Shown here in pieces: positions 23,492-33,255 of a DNA stretch of 64,000 nucleotides. The translations under genes were made by a program, and so were the position numbers. The notes below the pieces were generated by a model. That model was not told where the DNA came from, did no database searches, and saw only the letters and a program-made list of their open reading frames with translations. The DNA comes from Desulfarculaceae bacterium (lineage in GTDB: Bacteria > Desulfobacterota > Desulfarculia > Desulfarculales > Desulfarculaceae): positions 558,001 to 622,000 of the forward strand of contig JAHLKT010000004.1 in the NCBI GenBank assembly GCA_020444545.1, given 5' to 3'. How positions within the stretch are numbered: the stretch's first letter is position 1; every line of letters starts with the position of its first letter.

Positions 23492-23515
23492 GCCGGATAA
23501 GGAGACGAGCCACCC

Positions 23516-24073
23516 ATGACCTCGAACAGCAAGGCCAAGACCGGCGTCAGCCAGCAGCAGGTGCTGGAACAGCGGGCCCGCGAGCTGGCTCGCCGCATCG
23601 GACGCCAGCGGGAAGAGGTCAAGGACCTGGCCATGATCACCTTCGGCCTGGGCCGGGAGCGCTATGGGGTGGAGCTGTCCCACCTCAGGGAGGTGCAGCC
23701 GCTCAGGGGGCTCAACTGGTCGCCGGTGCCCTGCACCCCGCCCTTCATCCTGGGAGTGGTCAACCTGCGGGGCCGGCTCTACTCGGTGATGGATTTGGCC
23801 CGCTTTTTCGGGGCCGGGGCCTCCGGGTTGCCGGAGCAGGCTCATGTCTTGCTGGTCAGCGGAGGGCGCCTGCCCGACGGCGAGCCCATGGAGCTGGGCC
23901 TGCTCTCCGACGACCTGCCCCGCATAAGCCGCCTGTCCCGCGAGGCGTTGCAGGACCCCGAGCACACGGCCTCCCCCCAAGCGCGCAAGTATTTCCAGGG
24001 TGTAACCAGCGAAATGGTCACCCTTTTGGATATAGAAAGTTTGCTTTCCGACCCGGCCATCGTCGTCGGCTAG
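23516..24073 (+). CDS. cheW: CheW-like coupling protein (WspD-like)
   Basis: 185 residues. A basic helical N-terminus (about 10-40) is followed by the CheW domain: [45 protein letters not shown], and a C-terminal ending [14 protein letters not shown]. It is a second coupling protein, distinct from the one at 21457. A GGAGACGAG ribosome site precedes the ATG. Confidence 0.92.
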   Translation: MTSNSKAKTGVSQQQVLEQRARELARRIGRQREEVKDLAMITFGLGRERYGVELSHLREVQPLRGLNWSPVPCTPPFILGVVNLRGRLYSVMDLARFFGAGASGLPEQAHVLLVSGGRLPDGEPMELGLLSDDLPRISRLSREALQDPEHTASPQARKYFQGVTSEMVTLLDIESLLSDPAIVVG

Positions 24074-24113
24074 GCACTCGCCCGGAGCACACGCCAAGAG
24101 TTGGAGAAAAGCC

Positions 24114-26513
24114 ATGCCCCCCATGCAGCCACAAAAGCAGACCTCCCCCGGCCCCGCGCCGCACGGCCTGGCCAAAAAAGGCCGGCGCAGTTTGGGCAAG
24201 ACGCTGATGGCCCTGGTGCTGGCGGTATCCCTTCTGCCCCTGGCCGTGGTGGCGGCGGTGAACTGGGGGGCCATGCAACAGCAGTCGAAAACCATGGAGA
24301 CGGGAGTCGCCCGCCTGACCCAGGAGATGAAATCTCTCGCGGGCAAAGAGGTGGCCAACCTGGCCTACGTGACCATCTACAACATCGACGACTATCTTAG
24401 GGTGCACCTGCTCGACGCGGTGTGGATCGCGCACAGCCCCCAGGTCACCGAGGCGGCCAAGGCCGCCGCCCTGAAGGCCAAGGTCATGGGTTTGGACGAA
24501 ATGGGCGAGGCCGAGGCTGAAAAGCGCATGAAAAAGGAGCGCGCCCTCACCAACAACCCCGAGCTGGTGGCCTTCCTAAAGGCCATGAGGCAGCGCCTGC
24601 CCGCCTTCAAGGAGATTTTCTTCACCGATAAAAACGGCTTCAACGTGGCCTACACCAACCCGACCAGCGATTTCGTGCAAGCGGGGGAAAAGTGGTGGGA
24701 AGAGGCCATGAAGGCGGGCCTATACCTCAGCGACATAACCTACGACGCCTCGGCCAAAGTCTACGCCATGGAAGTGGCGGTCCGCATCGACGGAAGCAAT
24801 GGCGAGGCCCTGGGCGTCCTCAAGGCGGTGCTGGATATACGCAAGGTGCGCGAGCGCATCATGGAAGCGGCCAAAAGCCTGCCCCAGGCTGAAGTGCTTT
24901 TGTTCACCGGTTCGGGCCGTCTAATCGCAGACTCGGACAAGGTGCGCAAAGGCGACATCGTGCGGGACATGGATATCAACCTGCTGCGGAATAAGTGGCT
25001 CCCGGCATCAAAGGCAGTGGCGCTGGCCCCGGGTCAGACCGGCTACGTCCTGGACCAGAAAACCCAGGAAGGCAAGCCCGCGGTGGTGGGCTTCGCCGCC
25101 TGCCAGGGCAAGGAGTTCTTCGGGGTGGAGGGGATGCCCCAGCTCCGTTGGTACGTGGCGGTCAATCTCTCCGAGAGCTATGCCCTCAAGCCGCTGGCCG
25201 TGCTCAACAGCGAAGTCAGCCTCCTCAGCAACCTGGCCCAGCGCAACCTGTGGCTGTTTTTCGCCATCTGCCTGGCGGCTGCGCTGGGGGCCGCGTTGGC
25301 GGGCCTCTATTTCTCCCGGCGCATAAGCCGTCCCTTGATTTCCATGGCCGATGCCAGCCTGCGGGTGGGCGCGGGCGACCTCTCGGTGGAGGTGCCCAAG
25401 CTGCGCAACGACGAAACCGGCGTGCTGGCGGAGTCCTTCAACCAGATGGTGGCCCAGGTCCGCGATACCCGCAACGACCTGGAGCAGAAGGCGGAGCAGG
25501 AGCGGGCCACCAAGGCTTATCTGGAAGAGACGATCAGCCAGTACGTGGCCTTCGTGGAGAAGGTGGGGGCCGGTGACCTGACCGGCCAGGTCACCCCGCC
25601 CCGGGCCGACGACGAGTTGGGCACCCTGGGGGCCATGCTCAACGACATGACCGCCAGCCTGGGCGCCCTGGCCGGCCAGATGCGCGAGGCCACCGGCAAC
25701 CTCACTTCCATGTCCACCGAGCTGGTGGCCTCGGCCTCCCAGCAGGCGGCGGTGTCCAGCGAGCAGGCCGCCGCGGTGAGCCAGACCACCACCACCGTGG
25801 CCGAAGTGCGCCAGACCGCCGAGCAGTCCGCCCGCCGGGTGAACACGGTGGCCGAGCAGGCCCAGGAATCCATGCGCCTGGCCGGCGAGGGCCTCAAGGC
25901 GGTGGACAGCACCGTGGAGGGCATGAACCAGATCAAGGAACAGGTGATGGTCATCGCCGAGAGCATCCTCGGCCTGAGCGAACAGACCCAGCAGATCGGC
26001 GATATCATCTCCACGGTCAACGACATCGCCGACCAGAGCAACCTGCTGGCCCTCAACGCCTCCATCGAGGCGGCCCGGGCCGGCGAGGCTGGCAAGGGCT
26101 TCGCGGTGGTGGCCGACGAGGTGCGGGCCCTGGCCGAGCAGTCGCGCCAGGCAACCGATCAGGTGCGCGAGATTCTGGGCGAGATCCAGAAGGCGGCCAA
26201 CACCGCGGTGATGGTGACCGAGGAGGGCAGCAAGCGGGCCGAGCTGGGGGTGGAGCTGAGCCAGCAGACCGGCGACACCATCGCGGGCATCGACCAGCGC
26301 GTCTCCCAGGTGGCCCAGGCAGCCCAGCAGATCGCCGCCTCCACCAAGGAGCAGGTGGCGGGCATGGAGCAGATGGTGGCGGCCATGGAGAGCATCGACC
26401 AGGCCACCGGCCAAAGCCAGGCAGGGACCAGGCAGGTGGAGGAGGCGGCGGCCAACCTCAACGCCCTGGCCGCCCAGCTAAACGGCTTGGTGGAAAAGTA
26501 CCGGGTTGATTAG
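24114..26513 (+). CDS. Methyl-accepting chemoreceptor with Cache sensor
   Basis: 799 residues. Membrane helix about 28-48, extracytoplasmic double-Cache sensor about 60-370 ([38 protein letters not shown]), second helix about 378-402, HAMP about 403-455, then the MCP signalling domain (about 520-799) with the hairpin tip [22 protein letters not shown]. From about residue 462 the protein is nearly identical to the next receptor. It feeds the CheA-REC kinase of this operon. Confidence 0.94.
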   Translation: MPPMQPQKQTSPGPAPHGLAKKGRRSLGKTLMALVLAVSLLPLAVVAAVNWGAMQQQSKTMETGVARLTQEMKSLAGKEVANLAYVTIYNIDDYLRVHLLDAVWIAHSPQVTEAAKAAALKAKVMGLDEMGEAEAEKRMKKERALTNNPELVAFLKAMRQRLPAFKEIFFTDKNGFNVAYTNPTSDFVQAGEKWWEEAMKAGLYLSDITYDASAKVYAMEVAVRIDGSNGEALGVLKAVLDIRKVRERIMEAAKSLPQAEVLLFTGSGRLIADSDKVRKGDIVRDMDINLLRNKWLPASKAVALAPGQTGYVLDQKTQEGKPAVVGFAACQGKEFFGVEGMPQLRWYVAVNLSESYALKPLAVLNSEVSLLSNLAQRNLWLFFAICLAAALGAALAGLYFSRRISRPLISMADASLRVGAGDLSVEVPKLRNDETGVLAESFNQMVAQVRDTRNDLEQKAEQERATKAYLEETISQYVAFVEKVGAGDLTGQVTPPRADDELGTLGAMLNDMTASLGALAGQMREATGNLTSMSTELVASASQQAAVSSEQAAAVSQTTTTVAEVRQTAEQSARRVNTVAEQAQESMRLAGEGLKAVDSTVEGMNQIKEQVMVIAESILGLSEQTQQIGDIISTVNDIADQSNLLALNASIEAARAGEAGKGFAVVADEVRALAEQSRQATDQVREILGEIQKAANTAVMVTEEGSKRAELGVELSQQTGDTIAGIDQRVSQVAQAAQQIAASTKEQVAGMEQMVAAMESIDQATGQSQAGTRQVEEAAANLNALAAQLNGLVEKYRVD
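25696..26460 (+). repeat. 765-bp block repeated in the next receptor, copy 1
   Basis: By eye this stretch is identical, base for base, to 27546-28310 (constant offset 1850). Divergence starts abruptly on each side: single differences at 25695 and 26461, more farther out. It covers most of the MCP signalling domain and suggests recent duplication or gene conversion. Confidence 0.88.
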
Positions 26514-26563
26514 GAATAATAATTTCGGCGCATCAAGGCACACGCAGTAAGGGATTTCATCTC

Positions 26564-28363
26564 ATGCTCGAACACGTCAGCCCCAAGGCCAAGCTTTACG
26601 TCACCATATTGATCATTGCCCTGGTCATCGCCGGCCTGTTCATGATCGGCAAGGTGGGCTTCGACACCCTCACGGGGCTCAGGGCCTACGTAAACGGGGA
26701 AAGCTTGTGGGCCAAGGCCCAAAAGGACGCGACCTACAATCTGCGCCGCTATGCCGCCACCAGAAACGAAAAGTATTACGCCCGATACCTGAAGAGGCTC
26801 GAGGTAACCGATGGTTTTACCAAGGCCCGCCTGGAGCTGGAAAAGCCCGATCCGAACCCGCGGGTGGCGAGTCAAGGCTTTGCCCAGGGAGGGGTTCACC
26901 CGGATGACCTTGAATTAACGGTCTGGCTCTATACCCGTTTCCGCAATTTGGACCTTATGGAAAAGGCCATAGGCTACTGGGCTCAGGCCGACGTTTTGAT
27001 TGCCCAACTGGAAAAAATGGGCGCAATGCTGAAAAACCGCGTATCCCAAGGAGACGCCGACCCAAGATACCTGGAAAAATTCGACGACAAGCTCGACGCC
27101 ATGGAAAAGAAGCTGAACCTGGCGGAAGAAAGCTTCTCCACCACCATCGGCGAGGCTTGCCGGTGGGCGGCCGGCCTTCTGCTCACGGTGATGATCGCTT
27201 TTACCATCGTGGGCGGCATCATTTGCCTCACCCTGCTCTTGTTCGTGGGTAGGATCATCACCAGAATGCAGCAATATGGCGAGGACTTGGAAAAGAAGGC
27301 CGCCGCTGAAAAGGATGCCTTGAACAAGCTGAGCCAAAAAATGGAGCAGGAGCGGGCCACCAAGGCATATCTGGAAGAAACGATCAGCCAATATGTGGCC
27401 TTCGTGGAGAAGGTGGGGGCCGGCGATCTGACCGGCCATGTCACCCCGCCCCGGGCCGACGACGAGCTGGGCACCCTGGGGACCATGCTCAACGACATGA
27501 CCGCCAGCCTAGGCGCCCTGGCCGGCCAGATGCGCGAGGCCACCAGCAACCTCACTTCCATGTCCACCGAGCTGGTGGCCTCGGCCTCCCAGCAGGCGGC
27601 GGTGTCCAGCGAGCAGGCCGCCGCGGTGAGCCAGACCACCACCACCGTGGCCGAAGTGCGCCAGACCGCCGAGCAGTCCGCCCGCCGGGTGAACACGGTG
27701 GCCGAGCAGGCCCAGGAATCCATGCGCCTGGCCGGCGAGGGCCTCAAGGCGGTGGACAGCACCGTGGAGGGCATGAACCAGATCAAGGAACAGGTGATGG
27801 TCATCGCCGAGAGCATCCTCGGCCTGAGCGAACAGACCCAGCAGATCGGCGATATCATCTCCACGGTCAACGACATCGCCGACCAGAGCAACCTGCTGGC
27901 CCTCAACGCCTCCATCGAGGCGGCCCGGGCCGGCGAGGCTGGCAAGGGCTTCGCGGTGGTGGCCGACGAGGTGCGGGCCCTGGCCGAGCAGTCGCGCCAG
28001 GCAACCGATCAGGTGCGCGAGATTCTGGGCGAGATCCAGAAGGCGGCCAACACCGCGGTGATGGTGACCGAGGAGGGCAGCAAGCGGGCCGAGCTGGGGG
28101 TGGAGCTGAGCCAGCAGACCGGCGACACCATCGCGGGCATCGACCAGCGCGTCTCCCAGGTGGCCCAGGCAGCCCAGCAGATCGCCGCCTCCACCAAGGA
28201 GCAGGTGGCGGGCATGGAGCAGATGGTGGCGGCCATGGAGAGCATCGACCAGGCCACCGGCCAAAGCCAGGCAGGGACCAGGCAGGTGGAGGAGGCGGCG
28301 GCCAACCTCAGCGCCCTGGCCGCCCAGCTAAACGGCCTGGTGGAAAAGTACAAGGTTGGCTGA
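26564..28363 (+). CDS. Methyl-accepting chemoreceptor with 4-helix sensor
   Basis: 599 residues. Membrane helix about 10-30, a short extracytoplasmic helical sensor about 35-200 ([21 protein letters not shown]), second helix about 203-225, a coiled linker, then an MCP signalling domain nearly identical to that of the preceding receptor. The sensor is helical and lacks Cache features, so the two receptors likely detect different inputs with one shared output. This resembles WspA more than the Cache receptor does. Confidence 0.93.
   Translation: MLEHVSPKAKLYVTILIIALVIAGLFMIGKVGFDTLTGLRAYVNGESLWAKAQKDATYNLRRYAATRNEKYYARYLKRLEVTDGFTKARLELEKPDPNPRVASQGFAQGGVHPDDLELTVWLYTRFRNLDLMEKAIGYWAQADVLIAQLEKMGAMLKNRVSQGDADPRYLEKFDDKLDAMEKKLNLAEESFSTTIGEACRWAAGLLLTVMIAFTIVGGIICLTLLLFVGRIITRMQQYGEDLEKKAAAEKDALNKLSQKMEQERATKAYLEETISQYVAFVEKVGAGDLTGHVTPPRADDELGTLGTMLNDMTASLGALAGQMREATSNLTSMSTELVASASQQAAVSSEQAAAVSQTTTTVAEVRQTAEQSARRVNTVAEQAQESMRLAGEGLKAVDSTVEGMNQIKEQVMVIAESILGLSEQTQQIGDIISTVNDIADQSNLLALNASIEAARAGEAGKGFAVVADEVRALAEQSRQATDQVREILGEIQKAANTAVMVTEEGSKRAELGVELSQQTGDTIAGIDQRVSQVAQAAQQIAASTKEQVAGMEQMVAAMESIDQATGQSQAGTRQVEEAAANLSALAAQLNGLVEKYKVG
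27546..28310 (+). repeat. 765-bp block shared with the upstream receptor, copy 2
   Basis: This is the partner of 25696-26460, identical by eye. The differing flanks include Ala/Thr and Gly/Ser changes just upstream and Asn/Ser just downstream. Confidence 0.88.
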
Positions 28364-28408
28364 GGCTATGGGCGCCAAGCTTCATAAGCTCCGGACAGGA
28401 GAAGCGGC

Positions 28409-30694
28409 ATGAGTTCCGCCGACGACTTCCGTCGCCAGCTCATGGAGACCTTTCAGGTCGAGCTGCAAGAGCACATAGAGGTGCTCACCGACGGCTGCCT
28501 GGCCCTGGAGAAAAGCCCCTCGGCCCAAGAGGTGGCAAGCCGCATCGAGGGCATGTTCCGCGCGGCCCACAGCCTTAAGGGCGCGGCCCGGGCGGTGGAG
28601 CTGGAGGACTTGGGCCTGATCGCCCATCGCCTGGAGGACGTATTCAGCGCCATCCGGCGAGGGGAGATGGAGTTCTCCCAGGAGCTGGGCGACCTCTGCC
28701 TGCACACCCTTGATTTCCTGAACCAGGCCTCTCAAGCCCACCAGCAGGGCACCTCCCTGCCTTCGGGTTCCCTGCGCGCCTTGCTCGCTCAGCTGGAACG
28801 GGCCGCCCAAGGGCAGCCCTTCACCCCGCCCCAGCCCCCTGCCGCCGCCCCTCCGGAGGCGCCCGCCGAGCCCGCGCCCGCGGCGCCGCCGTCTTCCGAG
28901 CAGCCCATGGAGGCGGACGCCTGCGCCCCTCCCGCGGAAACCGCTGCCGAGGCGGCCCCGGCCGGCGGCACCATCCGGGTCAAGGTAAGCAAGATCGACG
29001 CCCTGATGGAAGGCATGGTGGAGCTGCTGGTGGCGCGCATGCGTCCGGTGCATCGCCTGGACGAGCTGGGCCTGATGCGCAAAAAGCTGGCCGCCTGGGA
29101 GACCGGTTGGCGGCAGATGCGGGCCACGGTGAACCAAATTCGCCGCCGCGAGGCCAACGATCCCCAGATCATGTCCCTGGTCAATTACCTCATGGAGAGC
29201 GAGCACTCCCTGAGGGAGCTCAACGATGCGGCCGGCCGCATAGCCCACGGCATGGCCGCCGACATCCGCCAACTGGTGCTGTTGACCGACGAGATGCAGG
29301 TGGGGGTGCACCGCGTGCGCATGAGGCCCCTGTCCAACCTCTTCTCCTTGTTCCCCCGCATGGTGCGGGACCTGGCCCGCGACGCGGGCAAGCGGGTGGA
29401 GCTGGTGCTCCGGGGCCAGGATACCGAGGTGGACCGCCAGGTCTTGGAGGCCATGAAGGCCCCCCTGACCCACCTGCTGCGCAACGCGGTGGACCACGGC
29501 ATCGAAGCCCCGGCCCAGAGGGTGGCCGCGGGCAAGACCTCCCATGGCACCATCACCCTGAGCGCCTCCCAGCAGGGGGGCATGGTGGTGCTGGAGGTGA
29601 GCGACGACGGCGTGGGCGTGGACCTGGAACAGGTGCGCCGGGAGGCCTCCACCAGGGGCATTGCCTTGGATGGCCGCGAGGAAGCTCACGAGATCCATCA
29701 ACTGCTTTTCATCTCGGGCTTCAGCACCAAGGACCAGGTGAGCCAGGTGTCCGGCCGCGGAGTGGGACTGGATGCGGTCAAGGCCGGGGTGGAAGCCCTG
29801 CAAGGTATGGTCACCCTGGAGTCGACGCCTGGCCGGGGCTCCCGCTTCACCATGCACTTGCCCCTGACCATGGCCACCACCAACACCCTGCTGCTCACCG
29901 TGGCCGGAGTTACCGTGGCCGTGCCGGCCACGGCGGTGGAGCGCATCCATCAGGTGCCCCTTGAGAAGATAGGCAGCGTGGAAGGGCGGACCGTGGTGGA
30001 GCTTGGCGGCCGCGCCATGCCCCTGGTCTCCATGGCGGGAGTCTTGGGCCTGGAGCAAGAACCCGAACCAGGCGGCGACGGCGTTTTGGTGGTGGTGATG
30101 GGCTTGGCCGAGCGGCGCTGCGCTTTCATGGTGGATGCCCTCCGGGGCATTCAGGAGGTGGTGGTCAAAAACCTGGGCCGCCAGCTCAAGAGCGTGCCCA
30201 ACGTGGACGGCGCGGCGGTTCTGGGCAGCGGCGAAGTCATCGTGGTGCTAAACGTGGCGGACCTGCTGGCCTCATCGCGCCAGACGGCCACGCGGGCCCC
30301 CGCCCCGGCCAGCGCCCCCCAGGCGGCGGCTCCGCTGATCCTGGTGGCCGACGATTCCATCACCACGCGCACCCTGGAAAAGAACATCCTGGAAACCGCG
30401 GGCTACCGGGTGGAGGTATCCAGCGACGGCGAGGAAGCCTGGACCCAGTTGCAGCGGGGCGGCTTCGCCCTGGTGGTGAGCGACGTGGACATGCCTCGCC
30501 TGGACGGCTGCGGGCTCGCCGAGAGGCTCAAGAAGGACGAGCGCTTCCGGGATGTCCCGGTGGTGCTGGTCACCTCCCTGGACTCCGAGGATGACAAGCT
30601 GCGCGGCATGCAAAGCGGGGCCGACGCCTACATTACCAAGGGCGAGTTTGATCAAGGGAACCTGCTGAGCACCATCGAACGGCTGATCGGATAA
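28409..30694 (+). CDS. cheA: Hybrid CheA kinase with C-terminal receiver (WspE-like)
   Basis: 761 residues. Hpt domain with phospho-His54 (RAAHSLKGAAR), Ala/Pro-rich linker (about 130-190), dimerisation helices, HATPase (HLLRNAVDHGIE, SDDGVGVD, SGRGVGLDAVK, GRGSRFTMHLPL), CheW-like regulatory domain (about 495-625) and a receiver (about 645-761: VADDSITTR, phospho-Asp in VSDVDMPRLDG, a Thr-Lys in place of the usual Lys-Pro). It phosphorylates its own receiver, CheB and probably the GGDEF regulator. CheA-REC fusions are the hallmark of WspE. Confidence 0.94.
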   Translation: MSSADDFRRQLMETFQVELQEHIEVLTDGCLALEKSPSAQEVASRIEGMFRAAHSLKGAARAVELEDLGLIAHRLEDVFSAIRRGEMEFSQELGDLCLHTLDFLNQASQAHQQGTSLPSGSLRALLAQLERAAQGQPFTPPQPPAAAPPEAPAEPAPAAPPSSEQPMEADACAPPAETAAEAAPAGGTIRVKVSKIDALMEGMVELLVARMRPVHRLDELGLMRKKLAAWETGWRQMRATVNQIRRREANDPQIMSLVNYLMESEHSLRELNDAAGRIAHGMAADIRQLVLLTDEMQVGVHRVRMRPLSNLFSLFPRMVRDLARDAGKRVELVLRGQDTEVDRQVLEAMKAPLTHLLRNAVDHGIEAPAQRVAAGKTSHGTITLSASQQGGMVVLEVSDDGVGVDLEQVRREASTRGIALDGREEAHEIHQLLFISGFSTKDQVSQVSGRGVGLDAVKAGVEALQGMVTLESTPGRGSRFTMHLPLTMATTNTLLLTVAGVTVAVPATAVERIHQVPLEKIGSVEGRTVVELGGRAMPLVSMAGVLGLEQEPEPGGDGVLVVVMGLAERRCAFMVDALRGIQEVVVKNLGRQLKSVPNVDGAAVLGSGEVIVVLNVADLLASSRQTATRAPAPASAPQAAAPLILVADDSITTRTLEKNILETAGYRVEVSSDGEEAWTQLQRGGFALVVSDVDMPRLDGCGLAERLKKDERFRDVPVVLVTSLDSEDDKLRGMQSGADAYITKGEFDQGNLLSTIERLIG

Positions 30695-30701
30695 AGACGC
30701 G

Positions 30702-31796
30702 ATGATCAGGACCCTCATAGTTGACGACTCGGCGACTCAGCGCCAGTTGCTGCGCCGGGTGCTGGCGGAGGACCCGGAGTTCGAGGTGGTGGGCGAGGCG
30801 GCCGACGGCCTGGAGGCGCTGCAGATGTGCCTCGGCCTGGAGCCGGACCTGGTGACCATGGACATCCAGATGCCGCGCATGAACGGCTACGAGGCCATCC
30901 AGCGCATCATGTCCGAATCGCCCCGGCCCGTGGTGGTGCTCACCAGCTCCATGAGCGACCGGGAGCTGGGCATCAGCTTCAAGGCCCTGGAACACGGCGC
31001 CTTGATGGTGCTGGGCAAGCCCACCAGCCTTGCGGACCCCGGCGGGGAGCTGCCGCGCTTGCGGGACCAGCTCAAGGCCATGGCCGAGGTGAAGGTCGTC
31101 GGTCGCCGCCGGGATCTGACCAAACCGCGCCCGGCCCCCCCGCCCCCGGTTCCCCGCGCCCCGGCTCAGGCCCGCTCTCCGGTGGAGCTGATCTGCCTGG
31201 GCGCCTCCACCGGAGGCCCTCCGGCCCTGCAGGCCATATTGCAGGGGCTCAAGCCGGAAGAGACCCCACCCATCGCGGTGGTGCAGCACATCAACCCCGG
31301 CTTCGTGCAAAGCCTGGCCTCCTGGCTGACTGACACCACCGGCTTCCAGGTGAAGCCGGCCTCGGCCGGTGAGCGCCTGCTGCCCGGCACGGCGCTCCTG
31401 GCCCCGGAGAACAGGCATATGGCGGTCACCCGGAGCGGGAGGGTCAACCTGGTGGCCGGGGCGACGGTGGACGGCCACTGCCCCTCGGTCACCGCCCTGT
31501 TCCGCTCGGCGGCGGCCGCCTACGGCCGGGCGGCGCTGGGGGTCCTACTCACCGGCATGGGCCGCGACGGAGCCCAGGGGCTCTACGAGATGCGCCAGGC
31601 CGGAGCCAAAACCATCGCCCAAGACCAGCAAAGCAGCGTGGTCTGGGGCATGCCCGGAGAAGCGGTGGCCCTGGGAGCGGCCATCGACATATTGCCTCTT
31701 GCCTCCATGGCCCCGCGCATCAAGGCGCTGTGTTTCCTGGGCAAGAAGGCCACCAATGACAAGAAACTCAATTCACAAGACGGAACGACTCCATGA
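30702..31796 (+). CDS. cheB: CheB methylesterase response regulator (WspF-like)
   Basis: 364 residues. Receiver about 3-120 (VDDSATQRQLL, MDIQMPRMNGYEA) and CheB esterase domain about 165-345 with the catalytic triad segments GASTGGPPAL (Ser near 169), QHINPGF and GMGRDGAQG. It removes methyl groups from the receptors and balances CheR. It begins 7 bases after cheA and overlaps the next gene by 4 bases (ATGA). Confidence 0.94.
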   Translation: MIRTLIVDDSATQRQLLRRVLAEDPEFEVVGEAADGLEALQMCLGLEPDLVTMDIQMPRMNGYEAIQRIMSESPRPVVVLTSSMSDRELGISFKALEHGALMVLGKPTSLADPGGELPRLRDQLKAMAEVKVVGRRRDLTKPRPAPPPPVPRAPAQARSPVELICLGASTGGPPALQAILQGLKPEETPPIAVVQHINPGFVQSLASWLTDTTGFQVKPASAGERLLPGTALLAPENRHMAVTRSGRVNLVAGATVDGHCPSVTALFRSAAAAYGRAALGVLLTGMGRDGAQGLYEMRQAGAKTIAQDQQSSVVWGMPGEAVALGAAIDILPLASMAPRIKALCFLGKKATNDKKLNSQDGTTP

Positions 31797-32821
31797 AGCC
31801 TGCGTCCGACAACATCAACCAGCAGCCGGCCGAATGCATCCTGTGCGTGGAGGACAGCCCCACCCAGGCGGCCCAGATCAAGCACATCCTGTCCCAGGAA
31901 GGCTATAGGGTGGAGGTGGCGGCGAACGGCTACGAGTCGCTAGCCATGGCCCGAGAGCTCAACCCGGACCTAGTGGTGTTGGACATCATGCTGCCCGACA
32001 TTGACGGTTACAGCGTATGCCGCAAGCTGCGCTCCCAGTCCACGGCCTACGTGCCGGTGCTGATGCTCAGCGCCCGACAGGAGGTGGAGGATCGCCTGGA
32101 CGGGCTGGAGGTGGGCGCGGACGACTATCTGCCCAAACCCTTCGACTCCCGCGAGCTGCTGGCCCGGGTGAAATCCCTGCTCCGGATCAAGCGGCTCAAC
32201 GCCGACCTCAGCGACCGGCTCAGCGAGGCCCAAGAGTCCTTCAACGTGTGGCGCCAGGTGGCGGTCACCGACCACCTCACCGGGCTCTACAATCGCCACT
32301 ACTTGCAAAAGATGTTGCAGGAGGAGACCTCCGTGGCCGCGCGCTACGGCACCGCCCTGGCCTGCATCATGCTGGACATCGACCACTTCCGCGACTTCAA
32401 CAACACCCACGGTCATCTGGTGGGCGACGAGGTGCTCAAGGGATTGGCGGATATCCTGGGCAGAAACTCACGGAAATCCGACGTGATCGCCCGCTACGGC
32501 GGCGAAGAGTTCGTCTTGCTTTTGCCCATGACCGACCTGGAGGCGGCCGCCCTCAAGGCCCGGCGCCTTTGCGCCGAGGTCTGCGCCACGCCCATGTCCA
32601 GCGAGGCGGGCAGTCTGCATGTGACCATAAGCCTGGGGGTGGCCTCGCTGCCCGACGAAGAGATAACCACGCCGCTCAAGCTGATCGCCAAGGCCGACCG
32701 GGCCTTGTATCTGGCCAAGGAGCGCGGCCGCAACCGCGTGGTAGTCTTGGGCCCCGGCGACGGCGAACCTCGGGAGTTCCCCTGCGAAGGGGAAGGGGGC
32801 GCCTGCGCCCCGGTGGAATGA
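31793..32821 (+). CDS. REC-GGDEF diguanylate cyclase (WspR-like)
   Basis: 342 residues. Receiver about 15-130 (CVEDSPTQAAQ, LDIMLPDIDGY, PKPFDSREL) and GGDEF domain about 155-325 with VTDHLTGLYNRHY and the active-site loop RYGGEEFVLLLP (about 233-244). GGEEF is an active variant. It makes cyclic di-GMP when its receiver is phosphorylated. As the output of a Che-type operon it closely parallels WspR, which drives surface attachment and biofilm. Confidence 0.93.
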   Translation: MKPASDNINQQPAECILCVEDSPTQAAQIKHILSQEGYRVEVAANGYESLAMARELNPDLVVLDIMLPDIDGYSVCRKLRSQSTAYVPVLMLSARQEVEDRLDGLEVGADDYLPKPFDSRELLARVKSLLRIKRLNADLSDRLSEAQESFNVWRQVAVTDHLTGLYNRHYLQKMLQEETSVAARYGTALACIMLDIDHFRDFNNTHGHLVGDEVLKGLADILGRNSRKSDVIARYGGEEFVLLLPMTDLEAAALKARRLCAEVCATPMSSEAGSLHVTISLGVASLPDEEITTPLKLIAKADRALYLAKERGRNRVVVLGPGDGEPREFPCEGEGGACAPVE

Positions 32822-32833
32822 GAGGAAACCGCC

Positions 32834-33250
32834 ATGATTAAGGTGCTGGTGGTCGATGATTCGCCGACCACCCGGGAGCTGCTGGCCCATATCCTGGACC
32901 AGGAACCCGGAATGGAGGTGGTGGGCCGGGCGTCCAACGGGGCCCAGGCCGTGGAGCTGGCGGCCCGGCTAGAGCCCGACGTCATCACCATGGACGTGGT
33001 GATGCCCGACATGGACGGAGTGGAGGCGACCAGGCGGATCATGGCCTCCAACCCGGTGCCTATCGTTATGGTCACCGCCCATGCCGGCTCCGGCGAGCCG
33101 AAGGTGGCCTTCGAGGCGCTCAAGGCCGGCGCCCTGGAGGTGGTGGCCAAGTCCGGGGGAGCGCCGGACCGCGACCCGGACTGGGAACAGCGCCTGGTGG
33201 CCACGGTAAAGGCGATGGCCGGAGTATCGGTAGCGCGTAAATTCGCTTAG
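32834..33250 (+). CDS. Stand-alone CheB-like receiver
   Basis: 138 residues, receiver only: VVDDSPTTRELLA, MDVVMPDMDGVEATRRIM, and FEALKAGALEVVAKSGG. That last segment and the tail ATVKAMAGVSVARK are characteristic of CheB receivers just before the linker, but the protein stops where the esterase domain should begin. It could be a truncated CheB duplicate used as a phosphate sink or CheY-like output. The ribosome site GAGGAAACCGCC precedes the ATG. Confidence 0.88.
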   Translation: MIKVLVVDDSPTTRELLAHILDQEPGMEVVGRASNGAQAVELAARLEPDVITMDVVMPDMDGVEATRRIMASNPVPIVMVTAHAGSGEPKVAFEALKAGALEVVAKSGGAPDRDPDWEQRLVATVKAMAGVSVARKFA

Positions 33251-33255
33251 GAGTT

